Source of the DNA: Candidatus Saccharimonadota bacterium
Lineage (GTDB): Bacteria; Patescibacteriota; Saccharimonadia; Saccharimonadales; SLHW01
Length of the DNA: 36,328 nt
Reading direction: 5' to 3'
NCBI GenBank assembly: GCA_007135955.1
Contig: SLHW01000025.1
Coordinates: 1 to 36,328 of the forward strand
Shown here piece after piece: positions 1 through 5,805 of the stretch (positions are counted from its first letter, which is position 1; every line of letters begins with the position of its first letter). Position numbers and translations under genes: made by a program. Under the pieces are notes generated by a model. It had not been told where the DNA came from. It did not search any database and saw nothing but the letters and a program-made list of their open reading frames with translations.

Positions 1-1
1 A

Positions 2-115
2 GGCTTTAGCTTACGGGGAGTTGATGCGCGGCAACTCGCGATTGCATACCTGAAATTCTATGAGTTCAGTAGCATGCAGTCTCTTCACAAAATATTGCAA
101 CGTGAGCTGAAATAA
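2..115 (+). CDS. C-terminal fragment of an unidentified protein
   Basis: An open frame enters at the left edge of the window and runs 37 codons to a TAA. The visible tail is an amphipathic, mostly helical stretch containing LAIAYLKFYEF and ending in LQRELK. I do not recognise the family from so short a piece. It is on the plus strand, opposite the toxin-antitoxin genes that follow, and ends about 70 bases before the first tRNA-like relic. It may belong to the conserved chromosome or to the mobile array. That it is coding is likely but not certain. Confidence 0.45.
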   Translation, partial: GFSLRGVDARQLAIAYLKFYEFSSMQSLHKILQRELK

Positions 116-186
116 GAAAACAGCTACTCGGGACCATTGTAATTGAATAAGTAAAGCCATACCATATGCCACTTAGAATAGTTTGG

Positions 187-209
187 TTGGCGTCCTATTT
201 CTCCAGCCA
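187..209 (+). other. tRNA-Gln-like 3' end relic (site S0)
   Basis: Read as a tRNA 3' end, positions 54 to 73 occupy 187-206, followed by a complete CCA at 207-209. The acceptor strand TTTCTCCAG has A72 and G73, a pair typical of bacterial tRNA-Gln (U1-A72, G73). The T-loop is diverged (TTGGCGTC instead of TTCGARTC). No matching 5' half lies nearby, so this is not a tRNA gene. It is the left-most of four such sites, and the other three have the same 20-base spacing. An attachment-site scar is the favoured explanation. Confidence 0.5.
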
Positions 210-311
210 AAAAGCAACCAATAGAAATTGACCGTATTGTTATGCTATTGCCTATTTCCTCCCCAAAGACTATTAATCAACGAAAACGAACGAGCTCAGC
301 TGTAGCCCAGC

Positions 312-653
312 TTACTTGTTGATCATTGCTTCGACAGACTGTACTGTCCTGACTAAAATAGCAGGCGAAGCCTTTTCAATAAATGATGCTTTTCGTGCGC
401 GCACGTCAATACTTCGCACATGAATTGGCAATATTGCACCCGTAGTTTTGGTTTGCTCCAATATGATCTCGAATGGCATTCCTTTTACTTTCGAGGTAAT
501 AGGACAGATGACTGCTAAGCCAGTTCTTTCAGCAAATATTTTAGGTGAAATGACCAAAGCTGGGCGACGACCTGACTGTTCGTGACCGACGCGAGGGTCA
601 AGAATAAGCCAAATAATGTCGCCCCTGTTGGGCACAAAGTCTACTTTACTCAT
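312..653 (-). CDS. mazF: MazF/PemK-family endoribonuclease toxin
   Basis: A small basic protein of 113 residues from ATG 653. It follows the MazF pattern: the N-terminal strand with GDIIWL and DPRVGHEQSGRRPALVISP, then the central CPITSKVKGMPFE, then the SIDVRAR segment before the C-terminal helix. MazF toxins are sequence-specific mRNA interferases neutralised by MazE. The GTG at 665 would add four residues, but ATG 653 matches the family start. The ATG overlaps the last 8 bases of the mazE gene (ATGAGTAA), which implies translational coupling. Promoter and operator lie upstream of mazE. No truncation is seen, so the toxin should be functional. Confidence 0.92.
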   Translation of the reverse strand: MSKVDFVPNRGDIIWLILDPRVGHEQSGRRPALVISPKIFAERTGLAVICPITSKVKGMPFEIILEQTKTTGAILPIHVRSIDVRARKASFIEKASPAILVRTVQSVEAMINK

Positions 654-900
654 ATTGCTCTGCACCTATATCTTCGCCCCAGTCTATTTCGCCGTTAATT
701 TTATCTGGGCTAACGCCCTTCAACAGAGCGTCAATGGATATTGCCGACGAATCGGTTATGGGTGTTAGAATGACAGACTTATCTTTTATGGTTACTTCTA
801 GAGGCTGATTAATTTTTAGCTGGGCTGCCTCTACAACTTTTTTTGGCAGTCTAACACCAGTTCCGTTTCCCCACTTTTGCAACGATTGAGTGATATTCAT
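646..900 (-). CDS. mazE: MazE/AbrB-family antitoxin
   Basis: 84 residues from ATG 900, preceded by a strong Shine-Dalgarno GGAGG (909-913). The N-terminal half is a swapped-hairpin AbrB/MazE DNA-binding domain (QKWGNGTGVRLPKKVVEAA, then LEVTIKDKSVILTP). The acidic C-terminal tail (DWGEDIG) is the usual toxin-wrapping segment. An upstream in-frame start at 945 is rejected because it would place the start inside the promoter. Dimeric MazE binds MazF and represses its own promoter, and a palindrome on the -10 region fits that. The gene is first in a two-gene operon with mazF. Confidence 0.92.
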   Translation of the reverse strand: MNITQSLQKWGNGTGVRLPKKVVEAAQLKINQPLEVTIKDKSVILTPITDSSAISIDALLKGVSPDKINGEIDWGEDIGAEQYE

Positions 901-913
901 ATATAATACCTCC

Positions 914-952
914 TTGTATATACAAGTATATACATATCCTTGCAACTGTCAA
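914..952 (-). promoter_or_regulatory. mazEF promoter with palindromic operator
   Basis: On the minus strand a perfect -35 TTGACA (947-952) and a -10 TATACT (925-930) are separated by 16 bases. A perfect 12-base palindrome TTGTATATACAA (914-925) abuts the -10 and covers the expected start site. A second palindrome GTATATAC (926-933) overlaps it. The arrangement is what autorepression by MazE would need. Binding is inferred. Confidence 0.8.
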
Positions 953-973
953 GTCTATTTAGGTTTCGATGGA

Positions 974-995
974 TTCGAATCCCTCCGCCCCAGCA
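974..995 (+). other. tRNA-Gln-like 3' end relic (site S1)
   Basis: TTCGAATCC forms a canonical T-loop and stem start (positions 54-62), and CGCCCCAG follows at the exact tRNA distance, with A72 at 992 and G73 at 993. One C of the terminal CCA is missing. It resembles the ending of bacterial tRNA-Gln (ACCCCAGCCA). There is no 5' half in the window. It lies between the mazEF and BrnTA cassettes. Confidence 0.6.
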
Positions 996-1056
996 AGGAA
1001 TAAAATAGCTGAACTATTAACCCTCAGATATAACTCATAACTTGTGTTGAGGCTGA

Positions 1057-1362
1057 CTAGCGTAGTTTTATCTCTTCTTTATTCTCAGCAAAATCATGAA
1101 GCACAGCGCCAACTAGGGTTTGGTAAGGGATATTGCTGCGCTTAGCCTTGGCTTTGATTTTAATCAAGTCAGTTTGCTTGACCCTGATAGTGATGGGCTT
1201 TGAGGTATTGAGTTGAATATATTGCCGGGCAGCATCTTCAATAAGCTGCTTACTCTCTGTAAGATCAGGCGCACTTACGTACTCATCGAACGCGTTTTCA
1301 ATGGTCTGCTCCTCCTCATCTAAAATTAGTCCTTTAAATGGATCTTGTGGTGTATCTGACAT
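1057..1362 (-). CDS. CopG/RHH antitoxin, BrnA/COG5304-like
   Basis: 101 residues. The C-terminal half is a ribbon-helix-helix motif of the type found in BrnA and COG5304 antitoxins: KPITIRVKQTDLIKIKAKA, then NIPYQTLVGAVLHDFA. The N-terminal half is acidic and probably contacts the toxin. Its ATG overlaps the toxin stop (TAATG at 1360-1364), and an AGGAGA Shine-Dalgarno lies inside the end of the toxin gene, so the two are coupled. The toxin-first order is normal for BrnT/BrnA systems. RHH antitoxins repress their own operon, but I do not see a clear operator palindrome here. Confidence 0.8.
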   Translation of the reverse strand: MSDTPQDPFKGLILDEEEQTIENAFDEYVSAPDLTESKQLIEDAARQYIQLNTSKPITIRVKQTDLIKIKAKAKRSNIPYQTLVGAVLHDFAENKEEIKLR

Positions 1363-1649
1363 TACGATTCTCCTTTCTTAATATATTGCTTAGTATATCT
1401 TCGACTTGGATAAATTGTTTTTAAAAAAATCTCTGCTTTTTTTGTATTAATAATGTACGGTACAACGTATGCATATATATCAATCCGGACAATATAAATT
1501 CGTTGATGCGACTTGCTTGGGTCGGGGTGGTGCTTATCGTCTAGGAGTCCACCTTCAGCAACACAAGTGATAATTTCCTCGAAGCTAATTCCCCGTGTGG
1601 CCTTCAATATTTGATTTTTTTCTTCGCTGTATGTTAGCTTGAAAGCCAT
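1362..1649 (-). CDS. BrnT-like toxin (DUF4258-type)
   Basis: 95 residues, matching the BrnT/DUF4258 pattern: an N-terminal EEKNQILKATRGISFEEI, a central strand pair with RIYIVRIDIYAYVVPY, and the C-terminal IFLKTIYPSRRYTKQYI. Relatives are RelE-fold ribonucleases paired with CopG-like antitoxins. The ATG lies only 6 bases after the -10 box TATATT, so the mRNA is probably leaderless. The antitoxin downstream has a good Shine-Dalgarno, which would favour antitoxin synthesis. Family placement is from pattern memory; the RNase activity is inferred. Confidence 0.78.
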   Translation of the reverse strand: MAFKLTYSEEKNQILKATRGISFEEIITCVAEGGLLDDKHHPDPSKSHQRIYIVRIDIYAYVVPYIINTKKAEIFLKTIYPSRRYTKQYIKKGES

Positions 1650-1655
1650 AAGGAA

Positions 1656-1684
1656 AATATAGCAAAATGTACACTATTTGTCAA
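1656..1684 (-). promoter_or_regulatory. Promoter of the BrnT/BrnA-like operon, leaderless
   Basis: Minus-strand TTGACA (1679-1684), a 17-base spacer and TATATT (1656-1661) make a near-consensus sigma-70 promoter. The expected transcription start coincides with the toxin ATG at 1649. Confidence 0.8.
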
Positions 1685-1710
1685 TACATTTAGTATGTCC
1701 TACTGATGGG

Positions 1711-1733
1711 TTCGGGTCCCTTAGCCTCAGCCA
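1711..1733 (+). other. tRNA-Gln-like 3' end relic (site S2)
   Basis: TTCGGGTCCC followed by TTAGCCTCAG and a complete CCA (1731-1733). The distance from T54 (1711) to G73 (1730) is again 20 bases, with A72 and G73. The preceding GATGG is shared with site S1. A58 of the T-loop is replaced by G, so the sequence has decayed or diverged. It sits between the BrnTA and RelE/Phd cassettes. Confidence 0.6.
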
Positions 1734-1742
1734 AGTTCCAGG

Positions 1743-2006
1743 CTATTTTCTGTACACTTCACGCCTGTGTTGGACGTGTAATATGACTATATTACTAGCC
1801 TCAATGTCGAAAAGTATGCGATAGGATCCTACTCGAAACCTGTATTGTGCATCAGCAGGCTTTGTTAAAGATGTGGCAAAATCTAAGGGTTTTTCTTGCT
1901 CGGCAAACGACTCTAACTTTGTCTCCAATCGTTTCTTAACTTGCTGCGGAAGCTTCTGGATGTCTTTAACTGCCTGTTTTTTATACAGCAAGCCATACTT
2001 ATTCAT
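1743..2006 (-). CDS. RelE/ParE-family toxin
   Basis: 87 residues with the RelE layout: the N-terminal helix KKQAVKDIQKLPQQVKKRLETKL, the central RFRVGSYRILFDI and a C-terminal VQHRREVYRK. The conserved basic and aromatic residues near the C terminus (H79, R81, R82, Y85) are typical of ribosome-dependent mRNA cleavage by RelE relatives. The ATG overlaps the antitoxin TAA by one base (TAATG at 2004-2008). The operon order is antitoxin then toxin. It appears intact. Confidence 0.9.
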   Translation of the reverse strand: MNKYGLLYKKQAVKDIQKLPQQVKKRLETKLESFAEQEKPLDFATSLTKPADAQYRFRVGSYRILFDIEASNIVILHVQHRREVYRK

Positions 2007-2248
2007 TAAAGATCTCCGAAAACATCTTCGTGGCTAAAATATTCATCGCTTTCACGAGCTTCTTTGATTCGGGCCAAATATTCCGGGTCACTAACAGCAA
2101 GAAGATCCTCGAGTCTATCTAGGTCAATAATGGCTCGTTCTTTCTTGCCACGTCGGGTAACAATGAGGATATCTTCATTATTTACAGCATCAAGTGCATC
2201 TGCTAATCTTTTTCTTAAGTCTGATGCGGAAATTGTTTTTGAACTCAT
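2006..2248 (-). CDS. Phd/YefM-family antitoxin
   Basis: 80 residues. The N-terminal ISASDLRKRLADALDAVNNEDILIVTRRGKK-type segment, followed by a strand with RAIIDLDRLEDL, is the Phd/YefM DNA-binding fold. The acidic C-terminal tail (ESDEYFSHEDVFGDL) would wrap the toxin. A GAAAGGAAG Shine-Dalgarno precedes ATG 2248. Phd/YefM proteins autoregulate with their toxin, and the promoter here carries three evenly spaced TTGTAC repeats. Confidence 0.9.
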   Translation of the reverse strand: MSSKTISASDLRKRLADALDAVNNEDILIVTRRGKKERAIIDLDRLEDLLAVSDPEYLARIKEARESDEYFSHEDVFGDL

Positions 2249-2272
2249 ATTCAGTACTTCCTTTCAATTTAA

Positions 2273-2314
2273 TTGTACATTATGATTGTACTATCGTGTT
2301 GTACTTTTTGTCAA
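2273..2314 (-). promoter_or_regulatory. Phd/RelE promoter with three 13-bp-spaced repeats
   Basis: TTGTAC occurs at 2273-2278, 2286-2291 and 2299-2304, exactly 13 bases apart. On the minus strand these are GTACAA repeats overlying a promoter with -35 TTGACA (2309-2314), an 18-base spacer and -10 TACAAT (2285-2290). The repeats are direct rather than palindromic. They are a probable operator for the antitoxin or the antitoxin-toxin complex. Confidence 0.7.
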
Positions 2315-2458
2315 GAATCGCGTACTGCTCATCGATAATTCTTTGTCATCTACGAACAGTTCTTTGATTTCCTCAATACTTAACCCTGGGTCATATTCAG
2401 CGGCATAAAAAGTTCTATTATCGTACTTCCACGCCAGCTGTAATAGGCTTGAAGCAAT
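2291..2458 (-). pseudogene. Possible decayed small gene upstream of the Phd/RelE operon
   Basis: An open minus-strand frame of about 55 codons reads SSLLQLAWKYDNRTFYAAEY and later LSIEEIKELFVDDKE before a TAG inside the Phd promoter. It is bounded upstream by a TGA and has no ATG near its start. The composition looks protein-like (aromatics, then an amphipathic helix), but I do not recognise it. It may be the C-terminal remnant of a gene cut when the cassette was inserted, or chance. It should not be treated as functional. Confidence 0.25.
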
Positions 2459-2503
2459 TCACATCATTAATTCATCTATTTAGTTGAGTGGTATAATAAC
2501 GTC

Positions 2504-2752
2504 ATGGATGATGATCAATTCACAAAACTATTCAGATACATTGAAGAATTTCGCAGTGAGGTAAATACTAAACTTGACGAAAAAGCATCTCAGTCTAGTA
2601 TGGAACAGCTCGTAAGCACCATCGATGGTTTTGTAAAAAGGATTGATGATAATGAAATAGAACAAGCGTCTCGTGATATGCAATTTGAGCGACTTTTAGA
2701 ATGGGCTCGTAAAGTATCTGAAAAGACTGGTATATCAATAAAGGATTTATAG
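2504..2752 (+). CDS. Small acidic coiled-coil protein
   Basis: 82 residues, nearly all helical: heptad-like spacing through FRYIEEFRSEVNTKLDEKA, a middle linker, then FERLLEWARKVSEKTGISIKDL. I recall similar short proteins in Saccharibacteria, but no function is known to me. It is the only plus-strand gene in the array. TATAAT (2492-2497) ends 6 bases before the ATG, so a leaderless transcript is likely. The overlapping minus-strand frame is rejected because it lacks a start signal. It could be cargo of the last cassette. Confidence 0.65.
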   Translation: MDDDQFTKLFRYIEEFRSEVNTKLDEKASQSSMEQLVSTIDGFVKRIDDNEIEQASRDMQFERLLEWARKVSEKTGISIKDL

Positions 2753-2763
2753 ATCGAAGCCAA

Positions 2764-2787
2764 TTCGAGTCCTTCCTCTCCAGAGCA
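2764..2787 (+). other. tRNA-Gln-like 3' end relic (site S3)
   Basis: TTCGAGTCC is a canonical T-loop, and CCTCTCCAG follows with A72 (2782) and G73 (2783), 20 bases from T54 as in the other sites. The terminal CCA is altered to AGCA. Sequence 5' of the T-loop does not pair with the 3' strand, as expected if only the 3' core was retained. It is the right-hand boundary of the array. Confidence 0.6.
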
Positions 2788-2792
2788 AAAAA

Positions 2793-2819
2793 GGTCAGTG
2801 AAACTATCAGAGACTGACC
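2793..2819. other. Inverted repeat, possible hairpin
   Basis: GGTCAGT (2793-2799) and ACTGACC (2813-2819) form a perfect 7-bp stem with a 13-base loop. No T-run follows on either strand, so it is not a standard intrinsic terminator. It directly follows site S3. The remaining bases up to 2942 show nothing I can assign. Confidence 0.4.
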
Positions 2820-2942
2820 CATAGCTAAACGGTTGCTCGTTTTGCCGTATCGTCCTTTACTCAGATAACTACTAACCAACAGCAAGCTCAAACTACTGTC
2901 AAAATCGATAAACTATTTACTTTCTAGGTGGCGAAACATTTG

Positions 2943-3338
2943 CTATAAATCGAATTTTCCTTCGCGCTCTGGTTGATGGATTACTTCTTTCACTGTTAAA
3001 TCTTTTCTACCCTGTGGAGTATGGAGAGTTATTGCATCACCAATCTTATACCCAAGTAACGCACAGCCGATTGGTGAAAGTACCGATATCTTCCCTTGGC
3101 TTATATCAGCATCTTCAGGAAATACTAACCAGTACTTCAGTTCTTTTTGAGTTTCGTCGGTAAATTTTACCAGAGAATTCATAGTTATTGCGTCCTCTGG
3201 TATATCTTTTGGCTCGACGATTTTGCCTTTTTTCAGTTCAGCAAGTAGGGCTCTGTCAAAATCATCAAGAGTCTTTTTTTTGCCGATTAATTTTGTAAGT
3301 CTGTCATAGTCAAATTTGGTGATGAAAATCTTAGTCAT
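2943..3338 (-). CDS. rnk: Rnk-like GreA/GreB C-terminal-domain protein
   Basis: 131 residues with an AAAGGAG Shine-Dalgarno before ATG 3338. The N-terminal helical part (DYDRLTKLIGKK, DDFDRALLAELKK) and the C-terminal FKBP-like GreA/B domain (ITMNSLVKFTD, then WLVFPEDADISQGKISVLSPIG and ALLGYKIGD) match Rnk, the nucleoside diphosphate kinase regulator. Rnk binds RNA polymerase near the secondary channel but lacks the long coiled coil needed for transcript cleavage. Length agrees with the family. It is a single-gene unit beside the toxin array. The exact role in a CPR cell is not known. Confidence 0.85.
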   Translation of the reverse strand: MTKIFITKFDYDRLTKLIGKKKTLDDFDRALLAELKKGKIVEPKDIPEDAITMNSLVKFTDETQKELKYWLVFPEDADISQGKISVLSPIGCALLGYKIGDAITLHTPQGRKDLTVKEVIHQPEREGKFDL

Positions 3339-3511
3339 ATCGATACTCCTTTGTCTTTCATTGTTGCCATATAGCTTTTAGCGAATTGCTGACTTGGAAA
3401 ATGAGTAGTGGGCAATGCTCACATACACTTAAAGTCACTAATGTTACTACTGTTTATCTTATCATCAAAAAAGTATTTTTTGAAGAAGTGCTAGTCTTGT
3501 AGATTTTTGAC

Positions 3512-3540
3512 TTGTTTATTTAATGTAAATGGTTTACATT
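3512..3540 (+). promoter_or_regulatory. Promoter and palindromic operator of the Fur-family gene
   Basis: A perfect inverted repeat AATGTAAA-TGG-TTTACATT spans 3522-3540. The -10 TACATT (3535-3540) is the right half of the palindrome, with TTGTTT (3512-3517) as a -35 at 17 bases. The ATG at 3547 is 6 bases after the -10, so transcription is probably leaderless. A bound repressor would cover the -10, which is consistent with autorepression. Confidence 0.7.
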
Positions 3541-3546
3541 ATTGTT

Positions 3547-3939
3547 ATGGTTCAACGACAGACAAAATATACCAGAGCAGTAAGTGACGCTGTGGCTCGC
3601 CAAGGCCATACTACCAATCAGGCAATCCGTCACGATCTGCACAAGCAAGACATTATCGTGAGCGACACAACCACTCATCGAGTAACGCAACGACTACAGC
3701 AATCAGGCATAATCCGCGAGGCACCAAAAACCAAGGATGGTGTGATGCGATTTGACAGCAACACCGCTCAACACGACCACTTCATATGTAAATCGTGTGA
3801 TGGAATTCGTGATATTTCAATTAGTGAACAGATAAAACCCCTGCTCGCAGAGCAACTTGATGGCTGCAAAGTTAGTGGCAACCTAGTGATTTATGGATCG
3901 TGCAATACGTGTAGTAAAAAAACGAAAGGAACAACATGA
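3547..3939 (+). CDS. Fur-family transcriptional regulator (PerR/Zur-like)
   Basis: 130 residues from ATG 3547; the upstream ATG at 3529 lies inside the operator and is rejected. The N-terminal winged helix is seen in TTHRVTQRLQQSGIIREAPK and the dimerisation and metal part in HDHFICKSCDGIRDI. Two CxxC pairs (CKSC and a terminal CNTC) form the structural zinc site common in Fur, PerR and Zur. The gene overlaps the exported rhodanese by ATGA, and a thiol redox pair follows, so a peroxide- or metal-stress role is plausible. Whether it senses peroxide, iron or zinc cannot be decided from the sequence. Confidence 0.85.
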   Translation: MVQRQTKYTRAVSDAVARQGHTTNQAIRHDLHKQDIIVSDTTTHRVTQRLQQSGIIREAPKTKDGVMRFDSNTAQHDHFICKSCDGIRDISISEQIKPLLAEQLDGCKVSGNLVIYGSCNTCSKKTKGTT

Positions 3940-4394
3940 AAGCAATACTAATAAGCTTACTAAGCCTCGGCATACTCATTGGAGTATTCGCCACATCCTC
4001 TAGCCCAGAATCGGCCCAGCAAGCCACTAATGCAAACCGTGATGTGACCTATGCGTCAGTCTTGAGTGCCGTTGATGATGGCGCTGCTTTTGTTGATGTT
4101 CGTACGCCAGCAGAATATTATGAAAGTCACTACGTCGGCGCAGAGCTATTCCCTCTCCAGGAGCTCCAGCAAGGCAAATTGCCAGCATACGACACCGATA
4201 CACCACTTTATGTGTACTGTCGCAGTGGCAATCGAACGAAAGAAGCAGCTGCTGTATTACGTCGAGCTGGTTATGAAGTTATCGACCTTGGTGGACTTCA
4301 GGATGTGGGAGCTATTGGTGGGGAGCTTACTCGCGACACGTGCCCACTCGGCGACGCTCAACTGTGTATTAACCAGTTCTCTGTTGACGGCTAA
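3936..4394 (+). CDS. Exported or membrane-anchored rhodanese-domain protein
   Basis: 152 residues. A hydrophobic N-terminal segment (residues 3-20) is a signal peptide or anchor with no lipobox cysteine. The rhodanese domain spans about 37-130, with DVRTPAEY and the active-site loop YCRSGNRTKEA, whose Cys95 would carry the persulfide. Two further cysteines (C136, C144) lie in a C-terminal extension and may form a disulfide. The start overlaps the Fur-like stop (ATGA), so the two genes are cotranscribed. The domain should work outside the membrane on sulfane sulfur or thiol substrates; the substrate is unknown. Confidence 0.85.
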   Translation: MKAILISLLSLGILIGVFATSSSPESAQQATNANRDVTYASVLSAVDDGAAFVDVRTPAEYYESHYVGAELFPLQELQQGKLPAYDTDTPLYVYCRSGNRTKEAAAVLRRAGYEVIDLGGLQDVGAIGGELTRDTCPLGDAQLCINQFSVDG

Positions 4395-4598
4395 GGACAA
4401 ATTGTCATCCTATCATAAGTTACTGCAAGCACCGCTATTTCAATGCTCCATATCAAAAACTAGCGAAATAGGTCATCTAGGCAGATGGCAGGAATAAAAC
4501 CTGAGCAAGCCGTGAGTTTCATCATCAAAACTTCTCGATTTGAGTAGTACAATAGACAAGTACTGCCCAACTAACTCAACAAAGGAGCCACCCCAGCC

Positions 4599-4832
4599 AT
4601 GAAAAAGATTACTATGTACACTACCCCAACCTGTGTATTTTGCCCAGCAATTAAGCAGTTTCTAAGTAAGAACGATATTACTTACACCGAAATAGATGTC
4701 AGCAAAGACGAAGCAGCGCTCGAAGAGATGAAAAATATTTCTGGTCAGATGAGTGTTCCAGTAACGGTTATCGGTGATGAGGTAATCACCGGATACGACA
4801 AAAAGAAGCTACAGAAAGCGCTCGACGCCTAA
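4599..4832 (+). CDS. Glutaredoxin-like protein (NrdH/YruB type)
   Basis: 77 residues with a thioredoxin fold: CVFC active site at residues 12-15, the cis-proline stretch MSVPVTVIGDEVITGYDKKKL, and a short C-terminal helix. NrdH/YruB-type glutaredoxins take electrons from a thioredoxin-reductase-like flavoprotein rather than from glutathione, and here that enzyme is the next gene, overlapping by one base (TAATG). An AAAGGAG Shine-Dalgarno (4581-4587) and a -10 TACAAT (4548-4553) lie upstream. It is a likely electron carrier for ribonucleotide reductase or peroxide and thiol repair. Confidence 0.9.
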   Translation: MKKITMYTTPTCVFCPAIKQFLSKNDITYTEIDVSKDEAALEEMKNISGQMSVPVTVIGDEVITGYDKKKLQKALDA

Positions 4833-5722
4833 TGTACGACGTCATAATTATCGGCGGTGGACCAGCTGGAATAACTGCTGGCATATACGCTGCCCGGAAA
4901 AAACTAAAGACCTTGCTATTAACGCGAGACTTCATCGGTCAAGTTGGACTAACAGGCCCCATCGAAAACTGGCCCGGTGAGCCACGAATTAAGGGCGCCG
5001 ATCTTATCAATCAGTTCGAGGAGCACCTGCGCAAACACACGCTCGATATAATCGAAGAAGAAGTTTCAGTAATCGAAAAAGACGATGTCTTTCGTATCAC
5101 AACCGAATCAGGTGAGAAAATGGCACGAACGGTTTTACTGGCGACTGGTAGAACGCCACGCTTCCTCGAGGTTCCTGGCGAGCAAGAATATATCGGCAAG
5201 GGTGTCGTCTACTGTGCAACCTGCGACGCGCCAGTCTATCAAAACAAGAAGGTGGTTGTCGTTGGTGGTGGCAATAACGGACTGTCTTCAGCAATCGAGC
5301 TAACTGATTACGCTAGCGAGGTAACCCTGCTAGAGATACAAGATAGCTGTCCAGCTGATGAGCTGCTGCAAGAGCGAGCTCGGGACAAAGGCGTGACTAT
5401 ACGAACTAATCAAACCATTACAAAAATATCCGGTGATGACTATGTGAGCGAAGTGGAGCTACGGGACGGATCGTCGATGCAAGTTGATGGTGTGTTTGTT
5501 GAAATTGGCTCGCTACCAAACTCTTCGGTTGCGCCAGCCTCTATCAAGCGCAACAAACTAAACGAAATCGAGATTGATCAGTACTCCTGTGCAACAAACC
5601 TAGACGGTTTTTATGCTGCTGGTGATGTAACCAATATCAAGGATAAACAAATAGTCACCGCTACCGGCGAAGGCGCAAAAGCTGCACTGTCGATATACTC
5701 ATACCTACGTAACTTAGAATAA
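4832..5722 (+). CDS. trxB: Thioredoxin-reductase-family flavoprotein, AhpF-like
   Basis: 296 residues. The FAD-binding GGGPAGITAGIYAAR lies at the N terminus, the redox CATC at 128-131, a second dinucleotide site VVVVGGGNNG (141-150) and a C-terminal FAD motif YAAGDVTN. The segment after the second dinucleotide fold reads LEIQDSCPADELLQER instead of the HRRxxxR that binds the NADPH phosphate. It is closer to the C-terminal half of AhpF, also in FVEIGSLPNS, which suggests NADH as donor. It forms an operon with the glutaredoxin and probably reduces it. The symbol reflects the family, not proven cofactor choice. Confidence 0.9.
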   Translation: MYDVIIIGGGPAGITAGIYAARKKLKTLLLTRDFIGQVGLTGPIENWPGEPRIKGADLINQFEEHLRKHTLDIIEEEVSVIEKDDVFRITTESGEKMARTVLLATGRTPRFLEVPGEQEYIGKGVVYCATCDAPVYQNKKVVVVGGGNNGLSSAIELTDYASEVTLLEIQDSCPADELLQERARDKGVTIRTNQTITKISGDDYVSEVELRDGSSMQVDGVFVEIGSLPNSSVAPASIKRNKLNEIEIDQYSCATNLDGFYAAGDVTNIKDKQIVTATGEGAKAALSIYSYLRNLE

Positions 5723-5805
5723 TTAGCCGCCTAAGCTTAACTAAAAAAGCACTACTATCAACGCGAAATAAGGTGTATTATCCAGCTTAAGGCTAATAAC
5801 ATACA

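Noticed and set aside
974..995. Functional tRNA gene
   Set aside because: Only the T-loop and acceptor 3' strand are present; no D-arm, anticodon arm or 5' acceptor strand occurs upstream.
187..2787. Integron with attC sites
   Set aside because: No GTTRRRY/RYYYAAC core pairs and no integron integrase; the shared sequences fit tRNA 3' ends far better.
2595..2891. 98-codon minus-strand frame over the coiled-coil gene and site S3
   Set aside because: No ribosome site or promoter, composition not protein-like, and it covers a plus-strand gene with a better promoter and helical coding pattern.
4066..4497. 143-codon plus-strand frame inside and beyond the rhodanese gene
   Set aside because: It is the shifted frame of an evident rhodanese gene and has no domain or start signal of its own.
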